37,708 nucleotides of DNA from Bacillota bacterium (GCA_024636005.1 JAGXHV010000047.1:1-37708), one strand, 5' to 3'; numbered from the stretch's first letter, positions 1 through 7,203 are shown. The notes: a model not told the origin generated them from the sequence alone. Made by a program: numbers and translations.

Positions 1-635
1 ATGAATTCTTTGGAACTGTAAATGTAGATTCCGTCAGGGTCAACGGATTCAATAGTGACGATCTCAAATTGATGGAATTTGTCAGAAACAATGTAGAAAT
101 TGCAATTGCCAATCATTTGCTTTACCAAGAGAAAGTATACCTATCCAGATTTGATAGTTTGACCGGACTATTCAACAGAAGCCATTTTGAAGAAATATTC
201 AAACATCAGAGAGAGAAGGCGCTTCGTTATGATGAGCCATTTCAATTGGTTTTGTTTGACATGAACGATCTGAAAAAAATCAACGATGTATACGGTCACA
301 TAGCTGGAGATCTGGTGATAAAGACCTATGCGGATTATTGTTCCCATTTCATGAGAAAAAGCGATGTAATCTCAAGATATGGTGGCGATGAGTTTGTTGG
401 ATTGTTCTTTGGTACGACCAGAATCCAGTTGTCAAGAAGACTCAACAGGTTCTTATCTGAACTTGATGGGCACCCGGTTAAGATTGATCAGCATCTCATC
501 AATTTTTCATTCAGTTTTGGTATTTCAACATTTGGAGAAGATGGCACCGAACTGGAAACTCTATTCAAGATTGCCGATCAGAGAATGTATAAATTCAAAA
601 CCAAATATAAGCAAAAGAAGAATGACCAGAGCTGA
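1..635 (+). CDS. GAF-GGDEF diguanylate cyclase, 5' end missing
   Basis: The reading frame is open from position 3, so the gene begins outside the window. The first ~35 visible codons look like the end of a GAF sensor domain. They lead by a short helix into a complete GGDEF domain, with DxLTGLxNR at the start of the domain and an intact GGDEF active-site motif near 379-400. An RxxD inhibitory site (RKSD) sits five residues before GGDEF. The protein should therefore condense two GTP into cyclic di-GMP and be subject to product inhibition. No membrane segment is seen in the visible part; the missing N-terminus holds the rest of the sensor. The stop codon lies in the loop of the hairpin at 620-649. 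The family call is firm; the signal sensed is unknown. Confidence 0.9.
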   Translation, partial: EFFGTVNVDSVRVNGFNSDDLKLMEFVRNNVEIAIANHLLYQEKVYLSRFDSLTGLFNRSHFEEIFKHQREKALRYDEPFQLVLFDMNDLKKINDVYGHIAGDLVIKTYADYCSHFMRKSDVISRYGGDEFVGLFFGTTRIQLSRRLNRFLSELDGHPVKIDQHLINFSFSFGISTFGEDGTELETLFKIADQRMYKFKTKYKQKKNDQS

Positions 636-649
636 TGCTCTGGTCATTC
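620..649 (+). other. Perfect 13-bp hairpin over the cyclase stop codon
   Basis: GAATGACCAGAGC (620-632) pairs perfectly with 637-649 around a TGAT loop; the TGA stop of the cyclase is inside that loop. No T-run follows, so it is not a textbook intrinsic terminator. It may still protect the mRNA 3' end. A near copy lies at 805-832. Confidence 0.75.
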
Positions 650-651
650 CA
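624..651 (+). repeat. 28-bp direct repeat, copy 1
   Basis: Bases 624-651 match 805-832 with one difference (A versus G at the sixth stem position after GACCAG). The two copies are offset by 181 bp and flank the structured element at 651-799. The single difference keeps the hairpin stem by a G-U pair in the second copy. Confidence 0.8.
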
Positions 652-675
652 GTTTGATGACAAAGTCATCAAACT
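651..675 (+). other. Perfect 11-bp hairpin with AAA loop
   Basis: AGTTTGATGAC (651-661) pairs perfectly with 665-675 around AAA. It directly follows the stop-codon hairpin and directly precedes the long stem at 678-799. There is no downstream T-run. Function unknown. Confidence 0.7.
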
Positions 676-677
676 GT

Positions 678-799
678 AGACTGTAGTAAACGTTCAAAGT
701 CAAGGCGCGGATAAAATTTAGTGAAGGCGCGACCTATAGTGTCGTAACTGAACTGGATTTTATCCAGTAACGATGGATTTGGACGTTTGTCTACAGTCT
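678..799 (+). ncRNA. Candidate structured RNA element, long nested stem
   Basis: Three nested stems can be drawn. The outer stem is AGACTGTAG (678-686) with 791-799, continuing as AAACGT (688-693) with 783-788. The middle stem is 709-722 with 752-765. The apical stem is 730-733 with 741-744. Several pairs (694/782, two in the middle stem, 729/745) are G-U when read as plus-strand RNA and would be A-C mismatches on the other strand, which favours a plus-strand transcript. AAGGCGCG occurs twice, at 702-709 and 724-731. No coding frame is apparent. It could instead be a small palindromic repeat or a miniature mobile element. Confidence 0.35.
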
Positions 800-804
800 G
801 GAAA

Positions 805-839
805 GACCAGGGCTGATGCTCTGGTCATTCCAACTTTTT
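805..839 (+). terminator. Hairpin with short T-run, repeat copy 2
   Basis: GACCAGGGC (805-813) pairs with 818-826 around TGAT, with one G-U pair. A run of five T follows at 835-839, spaced about 8 bases from the stem. This is a weak candidate intrinsic terminator for transcripts through the cyclase or the structured element. Confidence 0.4.
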
Positions 840-846
840 GTTGAGC

Positions 847-874
847 TTGAATCTGGTTATCAATATCGTATAAT
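847..874 (+). promoter_or_regulatory. Sigma-A type promoter for rtcB
   Basis: TTGAAT (847-852) and TATAAT (869-874) are separated by 16 bases and lie just upstream of a GGGGG ribosome binding site and the rtcB start. The -10 box is a perfect match and the -35 matches at four of six positions. Confidence 0.6.
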
Positions 875-891
875 AGTAATAGGGGGATCAT

Positions 892-2139
892 ATGTTCAAC
901 ATCTTCGATAGGGAAAAACAAAAATGGCCAATCAAGGTATGGCTAGAGGATGAATCCGAACTTGAGCCGGAATGTCTTAAACAGGCTCAGAATCTAGCCA
1001 ATTTGGATTTCATTCACAAGTGGGTGGCTCTTATGCCTGACACTCACCCTGGTTTCGGTATGCCAATAGGTGGGGTGATTGCCACTGAAAACGTGGTCAT
1101 CCCAAATGCAGTTGGAGTGGACATTGGCTGTGGGATGCAGTTTGTCATGACGAATATTCCTGTAGCCGAACTGAATAAAGTTAACACACCTGAAGGAAGG
1201 CTAATTGAAATTATCGTATCAGAAATACTTAGAGCGGTTCCAACCGGTTTCAGTCATCATAAATTTAAACATAAGTGTATCGCAGCAGACACTTTTAGAG
1301 TGGATTTAAAAGACAATCCATCGAGATATACACCTAAGGAGTTACTCAAAGAACTTGATTCAGCAACCATGCAAGTAGGGACACTTGGCGGGGGCAATCA
1401 TTTCATAGAACTGCAAATTGATGATGATGGGGACCTGGGAATCATGGTCCATTCTGGATCGAGAAATCTTGGACTCAAAATTTGTAATACGTTCAATGCA
1501 CTTGCAAAAGAATCCAATACTATGAATGGTCTGACTATACCCAAAGCATGGAATTTGTCCTATTTGGATGCGAGCAGTGAACTGGGAAAGGAATATATCC
1601 GCTGGATGAGTTTTGCGATGGAGTTTGCTAAAGAGAATAGGACCAATATGATGACAGTAGTCACACAGACCATACGCAATCTTTTCAAACAATATGTGAA
1701 TTTTGGTGAAATCCAAATGACAGCGGCTCTTGATTGCCATCACAACTACGCTTCTTACGAACTACATTACAATAAGATGGTGTGGGTTCACAGGAAAGGT
1801 GCCATAAGCGCGCATGAAGGCGAACTTGGGATTATACCCGGTGCAATGGGATCTTATTCTTATATAGTGAGGGGAAAAGGAAACCCTTTAAGCTTTGAGT
1901 CCAGCTCTCATGGTGCAGGTCGACTCATGAGCCGTAAGGAAGCCAAAGATAAATTTTCAGTAGTAGCGACGGTTGAGGATTTGAAGGCTCAGGGAGTGGT
2001 TATTGGAAAAGTAAAAAAAGCGGATATCGGCGAGGAAGCACGTCTTGCATATAAAGATATCGACCAAGTGATTGAAAATGAAAGAGATTTGATTGATCCG
2101 ATCAAAAAATTAAAATCAATTGCAGTCGTTAAGGGATAA
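892..2139 (+). CDS. rtcB: RNA-splicing ligase RtcB
   Basis: RtcB is a GTP- and Mn-dependent ligase that joins RNA 3'-phosphate or 2',3'-cyclic phosphate ends to 5'-OH ends, in RNA repair or tRNA splicing. The 415 residues are close to the bacterial length. Expected metal and nucleotide residues are visible: Cys80 in GVDIGCGM, His170 in GGGNHF, His187 in VHSGSR, His283 in DCHHN and the guanylated His340 in SSHGAGR. These are spaced as in the E. coli enzyme. The start has a GGGGG site 6-10 bases upstream and its own promoter. No archease or RtcA gene is adjacent. The next gene, 15 bases downstream, is a barnase-type RNase whose cleavage chemistry produces RtcB substrates. Confidence 0.95.
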   Translation: MFNIFDREKQKWPIKVWLEDESELEPECLKQAQNLANLDFIHKWVALMPDTHPGFGMPIGGVIATENVVIPNAVGVDIGCGMQFVMTNIPVAELNKVNTPEGRLIEIIVSEILRAVPTGFSHHKFKHKCIAADTFRVDLKDNPSRYTPKELLKELDSATMQVGTLGGGNHFIELQIDDDGDLGIMVHSGSRNLGLKICNTFNALAKESNTMNGLTIPKAWNLSYLDASSELGKEYIRWMSFAMEFAKENRTNMMTVVTQTIRNLFKQYVNFGEIQMTAALDCHHNYASYELHYNKMVWVHRKGAISAHEGELGIIPGAMGSYSYIVRGKGNPLSFESSSHGAGRLMSRKEAKDKFSVVATVEDLKAQGVVIGKVKKADIGEEARLAYKDIDQVIENERDLIDPIKKLKSIAVVKG

Positions 2140-2154
2140 ATTGGAGGTTTTATA

Positions 2155-2631
2155 ATGAGAAAATATATTGTACCAATTCTTATTTTATTGGCATTTGCAG
2201 TATTTATATTTCCTAATCTCACTATGGTTGATGAACCTTTAATCGCAAACGAATCGCCTGAAGAAATATCACAGACAGGCATTCAAAAAGATGGCAGTCA
2301 TACTTCAAAGGATGAAGTCGCGGCATATCTTAACGAGTTTGGTGAACTCCCACCCAACTTCATAACCAAGTCTGAAGCAACAGAACTTGGATGGGAATCA
2401 AGTGAGGGGAATTTATGGGAGGTTGCTGAAGGGAAGAGCATTGGTGGCGATCGGTTCGGTAACCGAGAAGGGTTGTTACCAGCTCAAAGTGGAAGAGAGT
2501 ATTATGAATGCGATATCAATTATGAAGGCGGTTACAGGGGAGCTGAAAGAATAGTATTTTCTAATGACGGTCTAATCTTTTACACTGCTGACCATTATGA
2601 GACATTTGAACAATTGTATGGGGAGGAATAA
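2155..2631 (+). CDS. Barnase-type guanyl-specific ribonuclease with N-terminal membrane/export segment
   Basis: Residues ~52-155 align along their length with Bacillus barnase: ITKSEATELGW, GKSIGGDRFGNREG, a DINY segment and DHYETF. The catalytic set is intact by position: Glu118 (barnase Glu73), Arg128 and Arg132 (Arg83 and Arg87) and His147 (His102). The family cleaves RNA by transesterification, leaving a 2',3'-cyclic phosphate and a 5'-OH. Residues 4-20 are a strong hydrophobic segment after MRK, with no clear AxA cleavage site or lipobox, so the enzyme may be secreted or stay anchored outside the membrane. A GGAGG site precedes the ATG. The inhibitor gene follows with one base between. 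Likely an exported nuclease, defensive or nutritional. Confidence 0.93.
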   Translation: MRKYIVPILILLAFAVFIFPNLTMVDEPLIANESPEEISQTGIQKDGSHTSKDEVAAYLNEFGELPPNFITKSEATELGWESSEGNLWEVAEGKSIGGDRFGNREGLLPAQSGREYYECDINYEGGYRGAERIVFSNDGLIFYTADHYETFEQLYGEE

Positions 2632-2632
2632 C

Positions 2633-2929
2633 ATGAATTATTTAGTCCTGGATGGACTCAAAATGTTTACAAAAGAAGAGGCACACATGCATCTCAAGGA
2701 GGGATTTCAGTTTCCTGATTACTATGGTGCCAATTTGGATGCACTTTACGACCTGCTCAGCACTTGGTCAGAACCGGTTGAAGTGCATGTTAATAATTAT
2801 GATGCAATGATTGGAAGTCTCGGGAAATATGGTGTTGATTTGATTAAGACAATCAAAGAGGCTGGCCATGAAAACTGGAAAGTACACCTAGTGATTGAGG
2901 AGGGTAATAATGAAACTGATCATACATGA
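2633..2929 (+). CDS. Barstar-family ribonuclease inhibitor
   Basis: This 98-residue cytoplasmic protein matches barstar, which plugs the barnase active site. The binding helix FPDYYGANLDALYD carries Asp36 and Asp40 in the places of barstar Asp35 and Asp39; barstar Trp38 is replaced by Tyr39. The ATG at 2633 is chosen because GGGGAGG (2620-2626) sits just upstream, inside the end of the nuclease gene; an earlier in-frame ATG at 2597 lies in the nuclease coding region. It follows its cognate nuclease directly, as expected for nuclease and immunity pairs. Its last 20 bases overlap the start of the next gene, so the two are probably translationally coupled. Confidence 0.93.
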   Translation: MNYLVLDGLKMFTKEEAHMHLKEGFQFPDYYGANLDALYDLLSTWSEPVEVHVNNYDAMIGSLGKYGVDLIKTIKEAGHENWKVHLVIEEGNNETDHT

Positions 2930-3413
2930 TTTGGATAAAATTGAGTTCGAACGATTGCTACCAGATCTGCCAGACTCCTGTAGAGTTGTTTCAAATGATG
3001 GTACCATCAAAAATTGTATTGGCTGTTTCGGATGCTGGGTCAAGACTCCAGGTGCTTGCGTGATTCGTGACCATTATGGTGATATGGGCGAATGGCTTGC
3101 AAAATCAGATGAAGTGATTATCATAAGCAAATGTTATTATGGCGGATACAGTCCATTTGTAAAAAACGTTTTGGATAGAAGCATCTCATACATACATCCC
3201 TACTTTGAAACAAGGAACAATGAAATGCATCATAAAAAAAGATACAATCACACATTTGAAACCTCTGTCTGGTTTTATGGTGATGACATCACAGATGACG
3301 AAAAAGCAACTGCAAACAAATTGGTCATTGCCAACAGCATCAACATGATCAGTAGTATCAAAGGCATACAGTTTGTAAAATCAGTCGAGGAAATTGATGG
3401 AGGTATCCTATGA
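2910..3413 (+). CDS. Flavodoxin-fold NAD(P)H-dependent oxidoreductase, Cys-rich type
   Basis: The 167-residue protein has the NADPH-dependent FMN reductase/flavodoxin-like pattern, with a cysteine cluster CIGCFGCWVKTPGACVIRD near residues 32-52. This cluster is common in small flavoproteins of Clostridia, often next to a disulfide or Fe-S function. YYGGYSPFVKNVLDRS fits the usual region after the central beta strand. The ATG at 2910 has GGAGGG upstream; an ATG 15 bases earlier has no suitable site. It overlaps barstar by 20 bases and the next gene by four (ATGA). The substrate is unknown. A paired role with the following flavoprotein is likely. Confidence 0.75.
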   Translation: MKLIIHDLDKIEFERLLPDLPDSCRVVSNDGTIKNCIGCFGCWVKTPGACVIRDHYGDMGEWLAKSDEVIIISKCYYGGYSPFVKNVLDRSISYIHPYFETRNNEMHHKKRYNHTFETSVWFYGDDITDDEKATANKLVIANSINMISSIKGIQFVKSVEEIDGGIL

Positions 3414-4057
3414 AACCAATAAAAGTCAGCTTGATCAGTGGAAGCCCCAAACCTCTTAGCAGTTCTTCCGGGACTTTGTTGGATGAGCTAAAACCGATGT
3501 TATCCAGTCGTTTTCACGTGAATATACATAGCCTCAACAAACCCAGTGTACCTGAAGAGTCAATGGAGTCCATATTAGATAGTGATATTCTAATATTTTC
3601 ATTTCCTTTATATGTGGATGGGATCCCATCTCATTTGTTAAGTTGTCTTTATGAAATGGAAATATATCTCAAAAGACATGCTCGACCGGATTTGACAGTC
3701 TACGCCATAGTCAATTGTGGCTTCTTTGAAGGACATCAAGCACTGCCTGCAATTGAGCTGGTGAAGAACTGGTGCTATAAGGTAGGAGTATCGTGGGGCC
3801 AAGGTCTTGGTGTAGGTGGTGGAGGTATGATTCAAAGTCTTTCAGGAGTTCCGGATGGTCAAGGACCTAAGAAGAATTTTTCAATTGCACTCAATGAACT
3901 TGCTAACCACATCAATACCTGTTCAGAGGGAGAAAACATTTTTGTTTCTCCAAATTTTCCTAGAATAGGCTATAAAATTGGAGCTGAGATGGGGTGGCGC
4001 TATCAGATAAAAAATAATGGCTTGAATAAAAAAGATATTGGCAGGAGACTGGTATGA
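3410..4057 (+). CDS. Flavodoxin-like NAD(P)H oxidoreductase, second member
   Basis: The 215-residue product begins with VSLISGSPKPLSSSSGTLLDEL, the phosphate-binding loop typical of NADPH-dependent FMN reductases. It continues with SFPLYVDGIPSHLLSCLYEME, a usual flavin-side segment. A glycine-rich stretch GLGVGGGGM near residue 140 is likely a loop over the cofactor. The start overlaps the previous stop as ATGA, and the next gene overlaps this stop in the same way, so the three are translationally linked. The preceding gene encodes a smaller Cys-rich flavodoxin-like protein, suggesting a two-protein redox unit. Exact substrate unknown. Confidence 0.7.
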   Translation: MKPIKVSLISGSPKPLSSSSGTLLDELKPMLSSRFHVNIHSLNKPSVPEESMESILDSDILIFSFPLYVDGIPSHLLSCLYEMEIYLKRHARPDLTVYAIVNCGFFEGHQALPAIELVKNWCYKVGVSWGQGLGVGGGGMIQSLSGVPDGQGPKKNFSIALNELANHINTCSEGENIFVSPNFPRIGYKIGAEMGWRYQIKNNGLNKKDIGRRLV

Positions 4058-4584
4058 AACGAATTGATACATGGCAGACGAGAGTGATTGTCACTGTGAT
4101 TTTTTTATTGTTCATAGCACTTGTATTGCCATATGTCTCCTCTTTGACGAGTGAAGTGACAGGTGTCACAGATTCACCTGACACCTCATTCTTTTATCAG
4201 TCAGAAAAGATATTTGATATGGCAGAAGCTTATGGTGAATCGGGAAGGGACTTTTACATATTGATCAGATGGACGTTTGACGTCGTCTGGCCTATTGTGT
4301 ATGGTGCTTTCCTCTATGTGATGATGAGATGGATTCAAAGGACTTTGTCGATAAACAGACTGACAATGCTCCCAATTGCAGGTGTGATATTTGATTTTAT
4401 CGAAAATATTTGTGCAACTTTGATATTTTGGGCTTATCCTACCAGACTGGAATGGCTTGCAAAGATAATACCTTATATTACTATGATCAAATGGATTGCT
4501 ATAGGGATTAGTTTTATCGCGCTAATTTTGGGGGTCATACTGATCATGATTGGGAAGAAAAGCACGGACGAGGAATCAAACTAG
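4054..4584 (+). CDS. Four-segment membrane protein, function unknown
   Basis: I do not recognise this family with certainty. The 176-residue protein has hydrophobic segments near residues 10-28, 70-90, 100-122 and 140-167, so about four membrane spans. An extracytoplasmic stretch of ~40 residues lies after the first span. A conserved-looking FDFIENICATLIFW lies in the third segment. It overlaps the second flavoprotein gene by four bases, which suggests a membrane partner or a co-regulated function. The stop is TAG, followed by a GGGGG site for the next gene. Confidence 0.6.
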   Translation: MKRIDTWQTRVIVTVIFLLFIALVLPYVSSLTSEVTGVTDSPDTSFFYQSEKIFDMAEAYGESGRDFYILIRWTFDVVWPIVYGAFLYVMMRWIQRTLSINRLTMLPIAGVIFDFIENICATLIFWAYPTRLEWLAKIIPYITMIKWIAIGISFIALILGVILIMIGKKSTDEESN

Positions 4585-4595
4585 GGGGAAATGAC

Positions 4596-5678
4596 ATGTA
4601 CAACCGTTTTACATTTTTTGACCTGGAAACGCCAAATCGTTTCAATGATAAGATTTGTGCATTTGGACTCATTCATATGGTCGATGATGAGATTGTTTTT
4701 GAACAGGAATTCCTTGTGAATCCAGAGGTTTACTTCGATACATTCAATGTAGAGCTTCATGGTGTATCTAGAAATATGGTGCGAGAGAAACCGACTTTTG
4801 ATAAAATTTGGCCTGAAATCAAAAAATATTTCATTGATTCTGTTGTGGTAGCGCATAATGCGAGATTTGATCTTGGCGTACTCTCCAAAGTCATGCATCA
4901 TTATGGTCTTGAAATGCCTGAAATCAAGTACAGCTGTACTGTGATCATGGCTAGAAAAAGAATCAAGTCACCAAAGTACAGTTTGGATGTGGTCAGCAGT
5001 TTTTTCGGAGTGGAACTGTTGAAACATCATAATGCAATGTCCGATACTAAGGCTTGCCAAGGCATTTTTCTTAAAATGATGACTGGCTATGGGTATTCAG
5101 AAAGTGATGTGTCCATCTACAAAAGCAATCTATCAAATCATAGAGGTTCATCGAGTAGTTTCACTCCCAATCGAACGTATACGGATCGTACAATCAAAGT
5201 GCAGGAGTTTCTTGGGATTATAAAATCCATTATCCATTCTGGCGATTTTTCTATTGCTTCCATCAAGTATTTGAAGGACTGGATGGAGAGACATACAGAA
5301 TTGGATTCGGAACTTGTATATAAAAAAGTTAAGGCGAAAATTGAAGAGGGCGATGATTTGAGAGTCTGTTTTCTTGAATGTGTTGATCCCGTAAAGACCA
5401 CTGATTACAATGCAATCAATATTGATGGCAAATTGTTTTGTATGACCGGTAATTTCAGTTTTGGTTCAAAGACAGATGTTGAACTTTTTATCCTGGCGCA
5501 TGGCGGGAAAATTCATCCTTCAGTGACTCGCGCTGTGGATTATGTTTTGGTCGGTAATGAAGGTGACCCCGGTTGGTCTTACGGTACTTATGGTGCCAAA
5601 GTAAAAAAAGCACTGGAAATGAGGGATAAAGGCCATACAATCAAGATCATAAGTGAAAAGGATGTATTTGGAGAATAA
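4596..5678 (+). CDS. DEDDh 3'-5' exonuclease with C-terminal BRCT domain
   Basis: Residues 1-165 form a DnaQ/epsilon-type exonuclease. Asp9 and Glu11 (FFDLET), Asp92 (HNARFDLG) and His145 with Asp150 (HNAMSD) supply the DEDDh metal-binding set. Residues ~275-360 resemble a BRCT domain of the kind at the end of NAD-dependent DNA ligases: GKLFCMTGNF, then DVELFILAHGGKI and DYVLVGNEGDPG. The middle ~100 residues are of unknown fold. The protein probably trims DNA 3' ends in repair or proofreading, with BRCT aiding DNA or partner binding. It is separate from PolC, which carries its own exonuclease. GGGGG lies 7 bases before the ATG. Confidence 0.85.
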   Translation: MYNRFTFFDLETPNRFNDKICAFGLIHMVDDEIVFEQEFLVNPEVYFDTFNVELHGVSRNMVREKPTFDKIWPEIKKYFIDSVVVAHNARFDLGVLSKVMHHYGLEMPEIKYSCTVIMARKRIKSPKYSLDVVSSFFGVELLKHHNAMSDTKACQGIFLKMMTGYGYSESDVSIYKSNLSNHRGSSSSFTPNRTYTDRTIKVQEFLGIIKSIIHSGDFSIASIKYLKDWMERHTELDSELVYKKVKAKIEEGDDLRVCFLECVDPVKTTDYNAINIDGKLFCMTGNFSFGSKTDVELFILAHGGKIHPSVTRAVDYVLVGNEGDPGWSYGTYGAKVKKALEMRDKGHTIKIISEKDVFGE

Positions 5679-5695
5679 AGAATTTTTATGATAGG

Positions 5696-5724
5696 TTGAT
5701 TGACTGGAATCATGGATGTATAAT
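5696..5724 (+). promoter_or_regulatory. Sigma-A type promoter for the J-domain gene
   Basis: TTGATT (5696-5701) and TATAAT (5719-5724) are spaced by 17 bases, 30 bases before the J-domain start. This suggests that the genes from 5754 onward form a separate transcript. Confidence 0.6.
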
Positions 5725-5753
5725 GATAGAACTACAATAGACTGGTGGTTTTT

Positions 5754-6854
5754 ATGGCAAGGATAGATAAATTCAACGACAAACATTATATTATGCACTG
5801 TGATATGCCTTCTGAATTGTTCACTGTAAGGGGCATTAAAAAGGAGTATAGGGCACTGGCCAAAATTTGGCATCCAGATATTTCTCAGGTCAAGGAATCA
5901 CTATTTATAATGAGTAAAATCAACGCTCTTTATAACGAGGGGCAGTCTTTGATCAAAAATCATAAATTCTATGAAAAAGAGCGAATTCTTAATAGAGACA
6001 GAAGACGTTTCGACGATGACGATAAAAATAGCATCAAAGAAGCAAAAGTTGATTATTCCGAATATAAAGAGGAAATAAAGAGAAGTAAAAGGAAACGTGT
6101 CATCGAACTTAAAACAAATTCAGGGAAATGTGTGCGCTTCAAATATCTGAAGAGAGTCATCATTGAACTTGGGTTCATGTACGTATCTGAGGAACATATT
6201 CTTCTTGAAATCACAAAGCTCAAACGCAAGATTTTTATGGATTCGATTAAAATTGTCAAAAGTGGGGAGGGCACTTACTTCAAAGTTCCAATTCCCGAAA
6301 TCATCGATTCATTTGACACTGAGACACATGGTTATATAGTCATAAAAAAAGAAAAGGGCATCGAACCTATTGTAACACTCGAAGTAGTTTCGGGCTATCT
6401 TAAGCCCTTAGCCTGTAGAAAGATATGTGAAGGAATTTTTTATGATTTGACTGCACTTAAATACATGGGGTTGACGTCAACAGGTCTTGAAAAAGATCTT
6501 CTGTTCATCGATGTATCGACAGGCAGACTTCACAATTTAGGACTTTATTTCTATTTGCATGAATTCAATTCAAAATTAAGCAGAGCACCCCTTGAGGTTG
6601 CAGAATCACTTCAGCATTTAAAACCCAAAAGCAATGAATCGATGATCATTGAACTTGTCAAATCACTGATATTGAAATTAAGCATAAATGCGGGACTCAA
6701 AATGGATGATTTTTACAAATGGATTATGGAACTCAATAACGATTCACTGGAAGTCTCTCTTGCTGAAAGTCAAGTGTTCAACAGATCAATAATGTCGGTG
6801 ACCAACCATGGATTCAATTTGGAATCCTATTACAGTGCGATATCAAGCAGTTGA
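5754..6854 (+). CDS. J-domain protein of unknown function
   Basis: The N-terminal ~60 residues look like a J domain: an amphipathic helix VRGIKKEYRALAKIW runs straight into the HPD motif (40-42), and a second helix follows. The HPD tripeptide stimulates DnaK ATPase. There is no G/F-rich linker or Cys-rich zinc region, so this is not DnaJ itself. Residues ~60-110 are very basic and charged (EEIKRSKRKR). The C-terminal ~250 residues match no family I can name, and I see no membrane segment. The ATG at 5754 is preferred over a GTG nine bases earlier because a GGTGG site precedes it. It may direct DnaK to a specific client; which one is unknown. Confidence 0.65.
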   Translation: MARIDKFNDKHYIMHCDMPSELFTVRGIKKEYRALAKIWHPDISQVKESLFIMSKINALYNEGQSLIKNHKFYEKERILNRDRRRFDDDDKNSIKEAKVDYSEYKEEIKRSKRKRVIELKTNSGKCVRFKYLKRVIIELGFMYVSEEHILLEITKLKRKIFMDSIKIVKSGEGTYFKVPIPEIIDSFDTETHGYIVIKKEKGIEPIVTLEVVSGYLKPLACRKICEGIFYDLTALKYMGLTSTGLEKDLLFIDVSTGRLHNLGLYFYLHEFNSKLSRAPLEVAESLQHLKPKSNESMIIELVKSLILKLSINAGLKMDDFYKWIMELNNDSLEVSLAESQVFNRSIMSVTNHGFNLESYYSAISSS

Positions 6855-6876
6855 AAAATAGGATGGAGGAAATGTT

Positions 6877-7203
6877 ATGAGAATTGCAAAATTACTGGCT
6901 CTTTTAGGGGTAATGGCGATGACTGGAGTACTCATTTTCGGATTTACAAAAGGTGATTTTTTTATAGATGGTGGTGAGATTCTTGCCAATCCATGGGGCA
7001 TTGTATCTATGGTTGATCTTTATGTTGGTTTCACATTGTTTTCAATGTGGATTGCATTTCGAGAAAGGAATATTCTTGTCGCTGGTATTTGGATTGTATT
7101 GATGATGGTGCTTGGCTTTTTTACAGGGGCACTGTATGTTTTGATACAATTATTCACATGCAAGGGAGACATGCAAAAGTTTTTTTTGGGTGATAGAGTT
7201 TGA
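6877..7203 (+). CDS. Small membrane protein resembling DUF1475
   Basis: The 108-residue protein has three hydrophobic segments (about 5-24, 45-63 and 69-92). The NPWGIVSMVDLYVGF and WIAFRERN segments are what I associate with the DUF1475 family, whose function is unknown. The GGAGG site lies before the ATG. It is followed by a second membrane protein gene, the two being read together. The DUF assignment rests on memory of the pattern and should be checked by a profile search. Confidence 0.55.
   Translation: MRIAKLLALLGVMAMTGVLIFGFTKGDFFIDGGEILANPWGIVSMVDLYVGFTLFSMWIAFRERNILVAGIWIVLMMVLGFFTGALYVLIQLFTCKGDMQKFFLGDRV

Noticed and set aside
676-800. tRNA or tRNA-like gene
   Set aside because: No T-loop GTTCRA-type segment in the right position, no anticodon arm and no 7-bp acceptor stem fit; the stems are nested rather than cloverleaf.
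636-891. CRISPR-like repeats
   Set aside because: There are only two copies of the repeat and they flank a unique structured insert. There is no regular array and no cas gene.
1360-1743. Minus-strand open frame inside rtcB
   Set aside because: It is fully contained in a confidently coding gene and has no start signal.
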